Assembly (NCBI GenBank): GCA_964498725.1
Contig: CAZCHS010000006.1
Span: forward strand, 21,027 to 85,026
From: JAFGTP01 sp964498725
GTDB lineage: Bacteria > Fidelibacterota > UBA2242 > JAFGTP01
Length of the DNA stretch: 64,000 bases
Direction: 5' to 3'
This document shows positions 35,267 through 44,091 of the stretch, one piece after another; within the stretch, counting starts at the first letter, position 1, and each line of letters starts with the position of its first letter. Made by a program: the position numbers and the translations under genes. A model generated the notes under the pieces. The model was not told where the DNA came from and did no database searches. It saw only the letters and a list, made by a program, of their open reading frames with translations.

Positions 35267-38200
35267 ATGATAACTTTAATAAAAAATACAGAAAACAGTA
35301 AACAGCAACTCTTCCCCTTTCATGTTGATAAAAACAACAGTAATGAAGAATCAGCACTTTTTGCAAATCTGCTCGGTATGGCAAAAAAAACCGTTGACAA
35401 TGAAAGTAATGCATCAAATGAAAACCGGGAAGCCGCGGAAAAAGGCAATCTTTTCAAGTCCGTCGAATCACAAAAACAAGAGAACAAAGATACTGATAAT
35501 ATTGCCAGTGATGATAACGGAACCAGTGTCAATTTAAATGAAAACTTACCAGCACCGGGAGAGCAAATTGGTTTAAATTTAGTTATGCCGGAAAACACAG
35601 GCGCGGAAAAGCATGGTGCCGATAGTAATGAAATGATTACCGGTATCATTTTACAAGACGGTAAGATCATTAAAAATATAGTCTTTACAGCATCCTCTGC
35701 CGCTTCCGGTGATTTGCCTTCAGCTAATACGAATTCAGTGGACAATAGCAATTTAACCGTTGCTGTGAAAGAAGTGAATGCTGATAAATTGAATTCCGAA
35801 AATATTATCTTTGCTAATGGAAAGGGTATCAGCGTATCAGAACTGGAAAAACTCGGCTTTCAAAAATTAACAGATCAGTCATCTTTAGTGGATACGGAAC
35901 TCAAAAAAATTGAAGCACAAATTCAGACCCTGATCAATAAAAGTCTTGCAAAAGATGACAATATTAATCTCAATGAGCAAATCAGTTCCGCTAATACCGC
36001 AAAAAATCAGAATACATCGGAAAATATAGATCAGGAGATAAAGCAGAATAGTAATCAGGAAACTCAAACAGATGGAAAAAATATTTACCATCAACAAGCA
36101 ACAATAAAACCGGGAAATGCACAATTCTCCGAAAGCGTTATTGCGAAAGATAATCTCGAATCAGGGATTAACTATAAAAATTCTCAATCCGGTGAAACCG
36201 GTACAGAAATTCTCAACAAATCAGCATTAGGTCAAAAAAGTGGAGACATCCAAACAAATAATCAATCCACAAAGAATGATATGCAAAATGCAGATGACAA
36301 ATCATTCCAAAACCAGCAAAACAATCCGGTATCCGATAAAGCGGCAAACCTGGAAAATGAAACAATTGCCCAGGTGAATAAATCCAATCAAAATTCCAGT
36401 GCTGAAAATAGCAGTGTTAACCACACTACCGCCAAACCCAATGATGCAGAACTGACAATGGCTTTTTCTAAAGAAGAAACGAATCTAAAAGAGAAATTGG
36501 GAGAAAATATTGCAACCGGTAGAAACAATGGTAATGAAAATAATAAGGAAGCAGGCTTCAATGATACACAGTTGAAGAATAGCGAAAGTGTGTTTGGAAA
36601 TAAAAATATAAAAGGTTCTGAAGTAAACACTCATTCAGATCAAGCACAAAATACTTCTTCAACAACTATTGGTAAAGAAGAAAACAAAGTAAATTCATCC
36701 GGAGTTAACAGCCGCAACCAGGTATCAAATGAAACTATTAGAGCAGAGCAAAACACAGGAAAATCATCCGCCAATATTAACGAAAACAACTCAAGCAAAA
36801 CCAATCAATTTGCCAATGACCAGATCAATATCAAGCAAATAAATGACAATAAAGCCCGGAATGAATCACCGGATATATCAGAAAATTCACAGCAGGCTGC
36901 AAAAAACGAATCAAAAGGCCAAATAAAAGAAACCTTTTTTAAAAGCAGTTCTCTTAAAGCCAATCAAAACACTAACGAGCATGTTAAGACCCAGGATAAT
37001 TCAGGCACTTTTGTGACCAAATCCGCAGAAGCAAATACAACAAAAACTATCGCAACTGAGAACCCATCTGTGCAGGATAAAGATATCAGCAAAGACCCTA
37101 ATTTGAACATCTCAAATCCGGAACCGGCAAAAGCTGCCATTAAAAACAATCAACAGCAAACAACAACCGCGAAGGTGGATAGTGAATCCTTTCAAGTTTC
37201 CAACAAAAATAATCAGTCGGCAAATACTGATAATTCCAATGCATTAAAAAACTCTTTTAATAGGGATATTGCAGAAAATAAATTCCAATTTACTAACAAC
37301 AAGCCGACAATTGAATCCGGGAATATGAATATTGATAAAACTGAAAAGACAGCAAATACAAATCCGGAGAACACATTCATAGGCCTTAACAACACCAATA
37401 AAAATAGTAATAAAAATCATAAAACTGACGGATTGGACAATAGGGAATTGAAACCCACTATTCAAACCAATTCGATGAAATCCGAAAAGGATGATAATTT
37501 TTCTGCAACCACAGAAATTAAAAGTAAAAAAGTAAATACCGATAATTTTAATGGGGAATCACGAACCATCAACCAAAACCAGGCAACAACAAAATCAGGC
37601 CCTGCAATGGCCTCAAACACAGAACAGGAAAGTAAAAAAGTAACTGCTGACCTCTTTAATGCGGAATCACGAACTGTCAATCAGAATCAAACAAATCTGA
37701 AGAATGAGGTAAAACAGTCATCCGAGCAAATTATTACAACAGAATCAAATACAAAACAGGACAGCAACCCGGATTTCTCACAATCCTCCCGTGACAGTTA
37801 TGGAAATAATGATGCAAACGAAACTGTCCATAACAAATTCACACCGGAGAAAAAATCCGACCGGAATGATAGCTTTGCTGATAAAGTATCTCAAAAGGAT
37901 GAAGAAAAACAGAACAAAATCAACCCCTTAGCCGAGGCCAACCCAACCCAAAAAATTCAAACACCCACACCTGAAACACGCCCGCTGGGCTATACCGATA
38001 TCAGAGGTGTCATTCAAAAAATCGAAAGAATGGTGACAGAAGCCTCCCAAAATAAACTGAACAATACAAGTTTTTCATTAGACAGCAAAGACTTCGGCAA
38101 AATGGAAATTCGTATCCGCCAAAACAGTAAAGAAGATCAGGGTGTGATATTGGTGGAAAATCAAACAATCAAAGAACAAATCCAGAAATTTATTCCGGAT

Positions 38201-38422
38201 ATCCAGGAAAATTTAAATCAAAAGGGCGCTATGATTTCAGCCATTAATGTTGAAGTCAACAGCCAGAATGAAAACACTGATCCGCAAAGCCGGTTCAGTG
38301 GCAAAAAAAATAACCGTAAAGTGGATTCAACCAACAACAATTATGCTTCCGCTTCGGAAATTGATACAAGAACAACTAAAACGCGAAGCTATGGTTACAA
38401 TACCATGGAAGTCTTAGCGTAA
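35267..38422 (+). CDS. fliK: Flagellar hook-length control protein FliK, very long and Asn-rich
   Basis: A 1051-residue protein, two to three times the usual FliK length. The C-terminal 100 residues match the FliK hook domain (LDSKDFGKMEIRIRQNSKE, ILVENQTIKEQIQKFIPDI), which tells the export gate to switch from hook to filament substrates. Residues 20-900 are low complexity, extremely rich in Asn, Ser, Thr, Lys, Glu and Gln, and must act as the molecular ruler or tether. A 36-residue unit with SKKVxxDxFNxESRTxNQNQ occurs twice, 108 bases apart (37523 and 37631). An earlier TTG at 35207 is in frame, but AAAGAGAA precedes the ATG at 35267. flgD follows after 11 bases. Confidence 0.9.
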   Translation: MITLIKNTENSKQQLFPFHVDKNNSNEESALFANLLGMAKKTVDNESNASNENREAAEKGNLFKSVESQKQENKDTDNIASDDNGTSVNLNENLPAPGEQIGLNLVMPENTGAEKHGADSNEMITGIILQDGKIIKNIVFTASSAASGDLPSANTNSVDNSNLTVAVKEVNADKLNSENIIFANGKGISVSELEKLGFQKLTDQSSLVDTELKKIEAQIQTLINKSLAKDDNINLNEQISSANTAKNQNTSENIDQEIKQNSNQETQTDGKNIYHQQATIKPGNAQFSESVIAKDNLESGINYKNSQSGETGTEILNKSALGQKSGDIQTNNQSTKNDMQNADDKSFQNQQNNPVSDKAANLENETIAQVNKSNQNSSAENSSVNHTTAKPNDAELTMAFSKEETNLKEKLGENIATGRNNGNENNKEAGFNDTQLKNSESVFGNKNIKGSEVNTHSDQAQNTSSTTIGKEENKVNSSGVNSRNQVSNETIRAEQNTGKSSANINENNSSKTNQFANDQINIKQINDNKARNESPDISENSQQAAKNESKGQIKETFFKSSSLKANQNTNEHVKTQDNSGTFVTKSAEANTTKTIATENPSVQDKDISKDPNLNISNPEPAKAAIKNNQQQTTTAKVDSESFQVSNKNNQSANTDNSNALKNSFNRDIAENKFQFTNNKPTIESGNMNIDKTEKTANTNPENTFIGLNNTNKNSNKNHKTDGLDNRELKPTIQTNSMKSEKDDNFSATTEIKSKKVNTDNFNGESRTINQNQATTKSGPAMASNTEQESKKVTADLFNAESRTVNQNQTNLKNEVKQSSEQIITTESNTKQDSNPDFSQSSRDSYGNNDANETVHNKFTPEKKSDRNDSFADKVSQKDEEKQNKINPLAEANPTQKIQTPTPETRPLGYTDIRGVIQKIERMVTEASQNKLNNTSFSLDSKDFGKMEIRIRQNSKEDQGVILVENQTIKEQIQKFIPDIQENLNQKGAMISAINVEVNSQNENTDPQSRFSGKKNNRKVDSTNNNYASASEIDTRTTKTRSYGYNTMEVLA

Positions 38423-38433
38423 AGGAGTAAAGT

Positions 38434-39132
38434 ATGCTAGACACAGGCTCCATAACAGGCGATTCATTTGTTGGACAGGGAGAATTTGATGTTGAAAAAT
38501 CAAGTAATGAAATGGGACGGGACGAATTCCTAAAATTACTGACAGTTCAACTTCAAAACCAGGATCCTATGAGTCCAATGGAAAGTCAGGACTTCTCTGC
38601 TCAGATTGCACAGTTCAGTCAGGTGGAACAATTGGAAAATATGTCCAATGGTATGACCAAGAGCAATGAGATCGACCTGATGCTTACACAGGCAATTACT
38701 AACACGATGTCCACAACACTTGTTGGGAAACGGGCGAAAGTTGCCGGTGACCAGGTAATGATTACAAAAGACGGAACTGCCGATGTATCCTTCAAACTTG
38801 ACCGCAGCGCCAGTGCTATCAAAATCAACATTCGTGATGCCAAAGGAAATACCATCAGAACCATCGAAAAAACCGGAATGGTGGAAGGTAACCACACGGT
38901 GAACTGGGACGGCCTCGATAAAAATGGTGAGAAAATTTCTCGTGATAAGGAATATACCTTTGAAGTCGAAGCTATGGATTCCGATGGCAATTCTGTTCCA
39001 GTCACTCCCTATATGGTTGGTGTAATACAAGGCGTTGAGTATGCGGATAACTCAACACTTTTGATCATGAACACAGGGCAGAAAGCACCCTTTTCAACCG
39101 TGCTGGAAGTCATTGCACCTGAGGATTTTTAA
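38434..39132 (+). CDS. flgD: Flagellar hook-capping protein FlgD
   Basis: A 232-residue hook scaffold that caps the growing hook and promotes FlgE assembly. The N-terminal motif DEFLKLLTVQLQNQDPMSPM with SAQIAQFSQVEQLENM is diagnostic. Residues 110-200 form the FlgD Ig/tudor-like insertion with AIKINIRDAKGNTIRTI and VNWDGLDKNGE. AAGGAG lies 7 bases before the ATG. It lies between fliK and the TIGR02530-type gene, the usual order. Confidence 0.96.
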   Translation: MLDTGSITGDSFVGQGEFDVEKSSNEMGRDEFLKLLTVQLQNQDPMSPMESQDFSAQIAQFSQVEQLENMSNGMTKSNEIDLMLTQAITNTMSTTLVGKRAKVAGDQVMITKDGTADVSFKLDRSASAIKINIRDAKGNTIRTIEKTGMVEGNHTVNWDGLDKNGEKISRDKEYTFEVEAMDSDGNSVPVTPYMVGVIQGVEYADNSTLLIMNTGQKAPFSTVLEVIAPEDF

Positions 39133-39151
39133 TTAAACCGGTGAGATTACT

Positions 39152-39556
39152 ATGAAGATAAGTGATTTACAATTCAACAGAAATTTACAGAATATTGATG
39201 CTACCAGAAAGCATCAGAATATTCCGCAATCGAATTCATTCAAACCTGCTGAGAAAAATGAACACCGGAAAAATTTTGCAGAAGTTCTGGGCAATCAGTT
39301 ACAACCCCAAAAAGAGATTGTATTTTCTGCCCATGCCAAGCGAAGAATTACTGACAGAAATATCACTGTCGATCTTGAACGGTTGGAATCCGGTATCGAG
39401 CAGGTCAATAAAAAGGGATCAAACAATTCATTGGTAATGATTGACAAGGATGCCTTTATCGTGAATGTAAAAAACAAAACCGTTATTACTGCTGTCGACC
39501 AGCAGTCAATGCAGAACAATGTTTTCACAAACATTGATAGTGTTGCAATAGTATAA
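39152..39556 (+). CDS. Flagellar operon protein (TIGR02530 type)
   Basis: A 134-residue protein of the small flagellar-operon family found between flgD and flgE in many bacteria. The core FSAHAKRRITDRNITV ... VNKKGSNNSLVMIDKDAFIVNVKNKTVITAV (partial quotation with gap) is the family signature. Its function is not established; the gene position suggests a hook-assembly accessory. A GGTGAGA ribosome site precedes the ATG. Confidence 0.88.
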   Translation: MKISDLQFNRNLQNIDATRKHQNIPQSNSFKPAEKNEHRKNFAEVLGNQLQPQKEIVFSAHAKRRITDRNITVDLERLESGIEQVNKKGSNNSLVMIDKDAFIVNVKNKTVITAVDQQSMQNNVFTNIDSVAIV

Positions 39557-39642
39557 AAATGAACAATACAGGGCTGGCCCTCGCAGAGGAGGCCCTTCAT
39601 CCGCCGAATGATTGACGCGGATATTAAAACAAGGAGGTCACA

Positions 39643-41550
39643 ATGGCTTTATCATTTCAAATTCCGGTTTCTGCTTTATCACAACATCAAAACAGAATCG
39701 AATTACTCAGTAAAAACATTTCCAACTTAAACACCTTTGGTTACAAAGGCAGCCGGTTAACTTTCATGGAAACATTGGGAAGTGTTTCCGGCGTCAGCCA
39801 GTTTCAATTCAAACAAGGTAATATTACCGCCACCGGCCGTACCACAGATATGGCAATTGACGGCGACAGTTTCTTTGTATTAAAAAATTCAAACAGTGAA
39901 AACACTTATTCCCGACTTGGTGCTTTCAATATTAATGAACAGGGACGTTTAGTAAATACTGATGGCGATGTTGTACAGGGATGGCTTCGCGATATCTCAC
40001 TGAATAATCCAACATTATCAAAAACCATGAGCGATATTGTTGTTGATCCCAATCTGAAAAAACCCGGCCAGGCAACGGAAAATGTGTTCCTTTCAGGCAA
40101 CCTTAATTCGGGTATTGAATCTGTCAAAGAGGTGTGGGAATCAGCCACAGGCTTCGCGGCCAATGATAATATTATTGAAAGTAGCGGCGTTACACTTCCT
40201 TTAACAGTTACCAGTGGTGTAAATGATCAATTCAATGTCAGTTTTAATGGTGGTGTTGACGAAACCGTAACCCTGTCAGCCGGTAATTACAACTCGCTGG
40301 ATAGTTTAGCGGCGGAGATCAATGCAAAAATAAGTACCAATGCCAATCTTTACGGCAAAATTCAGGCTTTCAATGCAGGTGGTGTCCTGCAGATTAGAAA
40401 CACTGCCGGCACAAATGGCGATGTTATGACACTTTCTGCCGGTACCAATGATTTGCTTTCCAGCATCAATGTCACACCGGATTCTTCAACCTATCAGGAA
40501 CCTACAACCAATACTGAACTCAATTCCCTGCTACAGGTAACCAAAGCATTACAAGATGACGATACAATTGAAATTACCGGAAAAGATTCCTCCGGTGAAA
40601 GTATATCAGCGACCTTTACCTATGGTACCGACGGAACAACTGTAGAGGATTTATTGAGCACTATAAATACTGCTTTTTCCGGTAGCGCAGAAGCGACCTT
40701 TGAAGATGGGAAAATTATTCTCACTGATCTTGAATCAGGAGAAAGTAATTCCACAATCAGTATGGTGACTTCCAACTCCAGTGCCGGGCAGATCACAATC
40801 CCGAGCTTTACCAATAGCGCCGAAGGGTATACGGCAAGAGTTACCACTTCTGTCATTGCTTATGATAGTTTAGGCAACAGCCATAATGTTACCCTCGATT
40901 TTATTAAACCAGATAACAGCAGTGAAAATTATGGTAAATGGGACTGGGAAGCTTCAGTAGGCGGAAATGAAAATATCATTAACGGTGGCTCCGGTTCAGT
41001 CGAATTTGACGCCGATGGTAATCTAATCGCTTTCCGGTATGACGGCGGCGTGGACTCACTTTCCATTGATCCGCAAAACGGCAGTGAGTCCATCAAGATG
41101 AAACTACAGGTTGGCGCCCAGGGTGAATACTCAGGCTTAACTCAATTTAATACTGTCAGCAGTGTAGAAGTCAGAGACCAGGATGGAAATGCAGCGGGTA
41201 AAATAAATGGTATAAAAGTTGAAACTGATGGAAGCATTGTTGCTTCTTTTACAAATGGAACCGAAGATATGATCGCTCAGTTAGCCATGGCTAAATTCTC
41301 TAATCCTAACGGGTTAACTAACATGGGATCAGGAAATTTCAAAGAAAGTGCTGATAGTGGCGTGGCCAATATTGGAAAAGCCGACAGCCAAAATTCTGAA
41401 ATTATTTCCGAATCTCTGGAAAGTTCTACCATGGACCTGGCTGACCAGTTTTCAAAATTGATTGAAGCACAGAATGCCTACCAGGCTTCTGCCAGGGTTG
41501 TCAATACAATTCAGGAAATTGCTGACCAGGCAGTAAGTTTGAAAAGGTAA
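39643..41550 (+). CDS. flgE: Flagellar hook protein FlgE
   Basis: A 635-residue hook subunit exported by the flagellar type III system. The N-terminus has the rod/hook helix (HQNRIELLSKNISNLNTFGYKGS) and TDMAIDGDSFFVL. The C-terminus has SSTMDLADQFSKLIEAQNAYQASARVVNTIQEI (shown in part), the partner coiled-coil helix. The middle (about 180-400) is an expanded variable domain rich in Ser, Thr, Asn, likely surface exposed, making this longer than the ~400-residue enteric form. A perfect AAGGAGGT site precedes the ATG. A GC-rich hairpin separates it from motA. Confidence 0.96.
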   Translation: MALSFQIPVSALSQHQNRIELLSKNISNLNTFGYKGSRLTFMETLGSVSGVSQFQFKQGNITATGRTTDMAIDGDSFFVLKNSNSENTYSRLGAFNINEQGRLVNTDGDVVQGWLRDISLNNPTLSKTMSDIVVDPNLKKPGQATENVFLSGNLNSGIESVKEVWESATGFAANDNIIESSGVTLPLTVTSGVNDQFNVSFNGGVDETVTLSAGNYNSLDSLAAEINAKISTNANLYGKIQAFNAGGVLQIRNTAGTNGDVMTLSAGTNDLLSSINVTPDSSTYQEPTTNTELNSLLQVTKALQDDDTIEITGKDSSGESISATFTYGTDGTTVEDLLSTINTAFSGSAEATFEDGKIILTDLESGESNSTISMVTSNSSAGQITIPSFTNSAEGYTARVTTSVIAYDSLGNSHNVTLDFIKPDNSSENYGKWDWEASVGGNENIINGGSGSVEFDADGNLIAFRYDGGVDSLSIDPQNGSESIKMKLQVGAQGEYSGLTQFNTVSSVEVRDQDGNAAGKINGIKVETDGSIVASFTNGTEDMIAQLAMAKFSNPNGLTNMGSGNFKESADSGVANIGKADSQNSEIISESLESSTMDLADQFSKLIEAQNAYQASARVVNTIQEIADQAVSLKR

Positions 41551-41575
41551 GCGCTAGTTGAAATTATAACCAATA

Positions 41576-41604
41576 ATCCGCCCGGGCATGATTCCCGGGC
41601 GGAT
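41576..41604 (+). other. Strong GC hairpin between flgE and motA
   Basis: An 11-base perfect stem (ATCCGCCCGGG with CCCGGGCGGAT) and a 7-base loop, with no T run after it. It is unlikely to terminate fully. It may stabilise the 3' end of the hook message or reduce read-through into motA. Confidence 0.6.
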
Positions 41605-41624
41605 ATACAAATTAGAAGAGTGAT

Positions 41625-42413
41625 ATGGATATTGCTACAATTCTCGGTATTGTTTCAGGTCTTACATTAGTTGCGATGGCGATTTTAGGTAATGGTGAAA
41701 TCACAACCTTTTTACATTTGCCATCGCTAATGATTGTTGCCGGCGGAACCGGCGCTGCCATTTTTGTCAATTTTGCCATGAAAGAAGTTTTCGGTGTTAT
41801 GAAAGTCGTTCGAAAGGTCTTTACCGATGACGGGCGTTCAGAAGTGGAAACTATTGAAGTTTTTGAAGAACTAGCCAAGCGCTCAAGACGTGAAGGTATA
41901 CTGGCAATTGATAAATACCTGTCAAATGTAGAAGATGAATATATGAAAGCGGGGCTTGAGATGGCAGTCGATGGAACTGAGCCCGAAACAATCAGAGAAA
42001 TTATGGAATCAGAATTAAATTACTTAATTGAAAGACATAAAAAAGGACAGCAAATATTTATATCATTAGGGACCTATTCGCCGGCTTTTGGAATGATTGG
42101 TACATTGATAGGTCTTATTAATATGCTCCAGGGGCTGGAAGACCCTTCATCTTTGGGTGAAGGAATGTCAGTCGCCCTGATCACTACTTTTTATGGTGCC
42201 TTCATGGCCAATTTGTTGTTTTTGCCGATTGCCGGTAAACTCAAGATCAGATCAGATCATGAAGTTGTCCACAAAGAAATGGTCATAGAAGGAGTTTTGG
42301 CAATCCAAATGGGTGAACACCCGAAAAATCTGGTCAGAAAATTACTCAATTTCCTGCCGCCCAATGTCAGGCAGGAATTTCTAATGGACGAAAGTGATTC
42401 GGAAAATGAGTAA
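41625..42413 (+). CDS. motA: Flagellar motor stator protein MotA
   Basis: A 262-residue stator subunit with four helices and a large cytoplasmic loop. Visible motifs include GLTLVAMAILGNG, LPSLMIVAGGTGAAIFVNF, the cytoplasmic LAKRSRREGILAID and the conserved YSPAFGMIGTLIGLINMLQ with the Pro of the ion path. AGAAGAG precedes the ATG. The start follows the hairpin after flgE; motB overlaps the end by 8 bases. Ion type (H+ or Na+) cannot be called safely. Confidence 0.95.
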   Translation: MDIATILGIVSGLTLVAMAILGNGEITTFLHLPSLMIVAGGTGAAIFVNFAMKEVFGVMKVVRKVFTDDGRSEVETIEVFEELAKRSRREGILAIDKYLSNVEDEYMKAGLEMAVDGTEPETIREIMESELNYLIERHKKGQQIFISLGTYSPAFGMIGTLIGLINMLQGLEDPSSLGEGMSVALITTFYGAFMANLLFLPIAGKLKIRSDHEVVHKEMVIEGVLAIQMGEHPKNLVRKLLNFLPPNVRQEFLMDESDSENE

Positions 42414-43089
42414 GCGAAAAAGAGGAAACAATGATTTTGAAGAGCCATCATCGCCGGCATGGATGACCACCTATGGCGATATGATGACATTGTTGCTTTG
42501 TTTCTTTATACTGCTTCTCTCTTTTGCCAATGTTGATGAAGTTAAATTTTCTACAGCCATGTATTTTTTACAAGGCGCCCTTGGGATTTTACCGGAAATG
42601 GATTCCACTAACGAAAGTTCCAAAATACAAAAAATGAAAGAAATTAAACTGGAAGAAAATGTCAAAAAAATTGATGAAATCAGCCAGGAAATGGGACTTC
42701 AGAACGATGTTACCGTAGAGATAACGGAAGGCGGCATGCTTATTCGACTCGGCAGTAAAATCTTATATAAATCCGGCAGCAGTGTCTTAAAAGAAGAGTC
42801 TTACCCCGTTTTAGATGTTGTTGGAGAAACCATTAACAGCGGGGTCCGGGAAGTCATGATAGGAGGACACACCGATGACATTCCCATTAGCACGGGAAAA
42901 TACAGATCAAACTGGGAGCTGTCTGCAGAAAGAGCCATATCAGTCGTCAAATACCTGGTAGATTATGTCGATGTTGATCCCCAAAAATTAGTGGCCGCCG
43001 GATACTCTGAATATCGTCCACTGGTTCCAAATACCTCTCCGGAAAACCGTGCGGAGAACCGGCGTGTTGAATTTCTTATTAGCTGGTAA
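42406..43089 (+). CDS. motB: Flagellar motor stator protein MotB
   Basis: A 227-residue stator anchor. One helix near the N-terminus contains WMTTYGDMMTLLLCFFILL; Asp25 is the ion-carrying residue. The C-terminal OmpA-like domain (VMIGGHTDDIPI, NWELSAERAISVVKYLV, NRRVEFLI) binds peptidoglycan. I use the ATG at 42406, overlapping motA by 8 bases; an upstream GTG at 42394 is in frame but less likely. Followed by a 477-base gap before fliL. Confidence 0.95.
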   Translation: MSKRKRGNNDFEEPSSPAWMTTYGDMMTLLLCFFILLLSFANVDEVKFSTAMYFLQGALGILPEMDSTNESSKIQKMKEIKLEENVKKIDEISQEMGLQNDVTVEITEGGMLIRLGSKILYKSGSSVLKEESYPVLDVVGETINSGVREVMIGGHTDDIPISTGKYRSNWELSAERAISVVKYLVDYVDVDPQKLVAAGYSEYRPLVPNTSPENRAENRRVEFLISW

Positions 43090-43566
43090 AGTTCACTAGG
43101 AAAAATATTCCTTATCTCTTTCGAAGCATCTTATCTTTTTAATAAAATCCTTCCTGGTTTACAAACACAATATTTTTCCTGTTTCTAAAATGAAATTACT
43201 CCGGGTACGAACAAAAACTATTATTTTTTATTTTAATTATCCTGTTTATAATATTCCATATAAGGAATGCCTGATAATATTATAGATATTACAACAGTAA
43301 CCCTAATTGTTGACAATAAGTTACGGAATCTGAAAAAATCTTTCAGTTTGTTTAAATTGGGAATTCATAAAACTATAATTACAACATTTTATTATTGTTT
43401 TGTCACCCTGATAATTTCATTCCCTATAATTCAAAGAAATAAAATTTCGTCCGCCACCATCTTATTCTAATTCGTCGAATATGTGGCACAAATTTTGAAA
43501 AAATCAAAAAGTATCAAAAATTGAGAGCGAAAACTAAAATTTCATAAAAAGGAATAATTGGTAGTT
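43090..43566 (+). other. Noncoding interval between motB and fliL
   Basis: 477 bases without a convincing gene. A 67-residue open frame (43267-43470) has no ribosome site and no family resemblance. The region ends in a sigma-54-like element (43484) and A-tracts (43498-43550). This break in an otherwise tight operon suggests a new transcription unit starting at fliL. Confidence 0.6.
43484..43499 (+). promoter_or_regulatory. Sigma-54-like element before fliL, followed by phased A-tracts
   Basis: TGGCAC, 5 bases, TTGAA: the -24 part is perfect and spacing correct, but the -12 C is A. A-tracts start at 43506, 43516, 43536 and 43546, in 10-base phase with one missing, as in arrays A and B. It would start the operon from fliL onward. 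Confidence 0.45.
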
Positions 43567-44076
43567 ATGGCAAAAGTAAAAAAAGAAAAAAAGAAAAAAA
43601 CCAGCAAAAAAAGTGGTAGCAAAAAAGGCGCAATTATTATCATCATAATAGCAATTTTAATTTCCATTGCTACTATCATTATGACCAAATTAGTACTCTG
43701 GCCCAGATACCAGGACTACAAAGCCAATAAGAAAAAAGCCCAGGTTGAACAGATCGAACCATCAAAAAGAGAAGTTGGCGATATTTATGAAATGGATAGT
43801 TTTACTGTCAATACCTATCAGAGTGCCGGCCGGAGATTCGCAAAAATAAAGGTATCTTTGGCGACTTCGGATAGTGACGTTATTGATGAATTAGAAAAAC
43901 GCAATCCCCAAATTCGTGATCTTCTCATTAAATATTACCGCTCCAAAACAGTTGCCGATCTCACTCATCCCAGTTTTTCCGATTCATCCGCCGCTGTACT
44001 GGTGGAACAAATCAATGACATAATATCCAAAGGAAAGGTTACCCATTTATTTTATCAGGAACTATTAATCCAATAA
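43567..44076 (+). CDS. fliL: Flagellar basal-body protein FliL
   Basis: A 169-residue inner-membrane protein that encircles the stator. A Lys-rich N-terminus (AKVKKEKKKKTSKK) precedes one helix (GAIIIIIIAILISIATIIM), then a periplasmic SPFH-like domain with YEMDSFTVNTYQ and RRFAKIKVSLATS, and the terminal VTHLFYQELLIQ. A TTG at 43558 with a closer AAGGA site is an alternative start. fliM follows after 15 bases. Confidence 0.92.
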   Translation: MAKVKKEKKKKTSKKSGSKKGAIIIIIIAILISIATIIMTKLVLWPRYQDYKANKKKAQVEQIEPSKREVGDIYEMDSFTVNTYQSAGRRFAKIKVSLATSDSDVIDELEKRNPQIRDLLIKYYRSKTVADLTHPSFSDSSAAVLVEQINDIISKGKVTHLFYQELLIQ

Positions 44077-44091
44077 ATAAGAAATTAACAA

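Noticed and set aside
36000..37900. CRISPR-like or satellite repeats in the fliK gene
   Set aside because: Repeats are coding, degenerate and without spacers; only one 108-base duplication is clear.
39563..39605. Possible attenuator hairpin before flgE
   Set aside because: Only short, interrupted pairing (AGGGC with GCCCT plus a 4-base inner stem); not strong enough to claim.
43267..43470. 67-residue open frame between motB and fliL
   Set aside because: No ribosome site, AT-rich composition like the surrounding noncoding DNA, no recognisable family; treated as intergenic.
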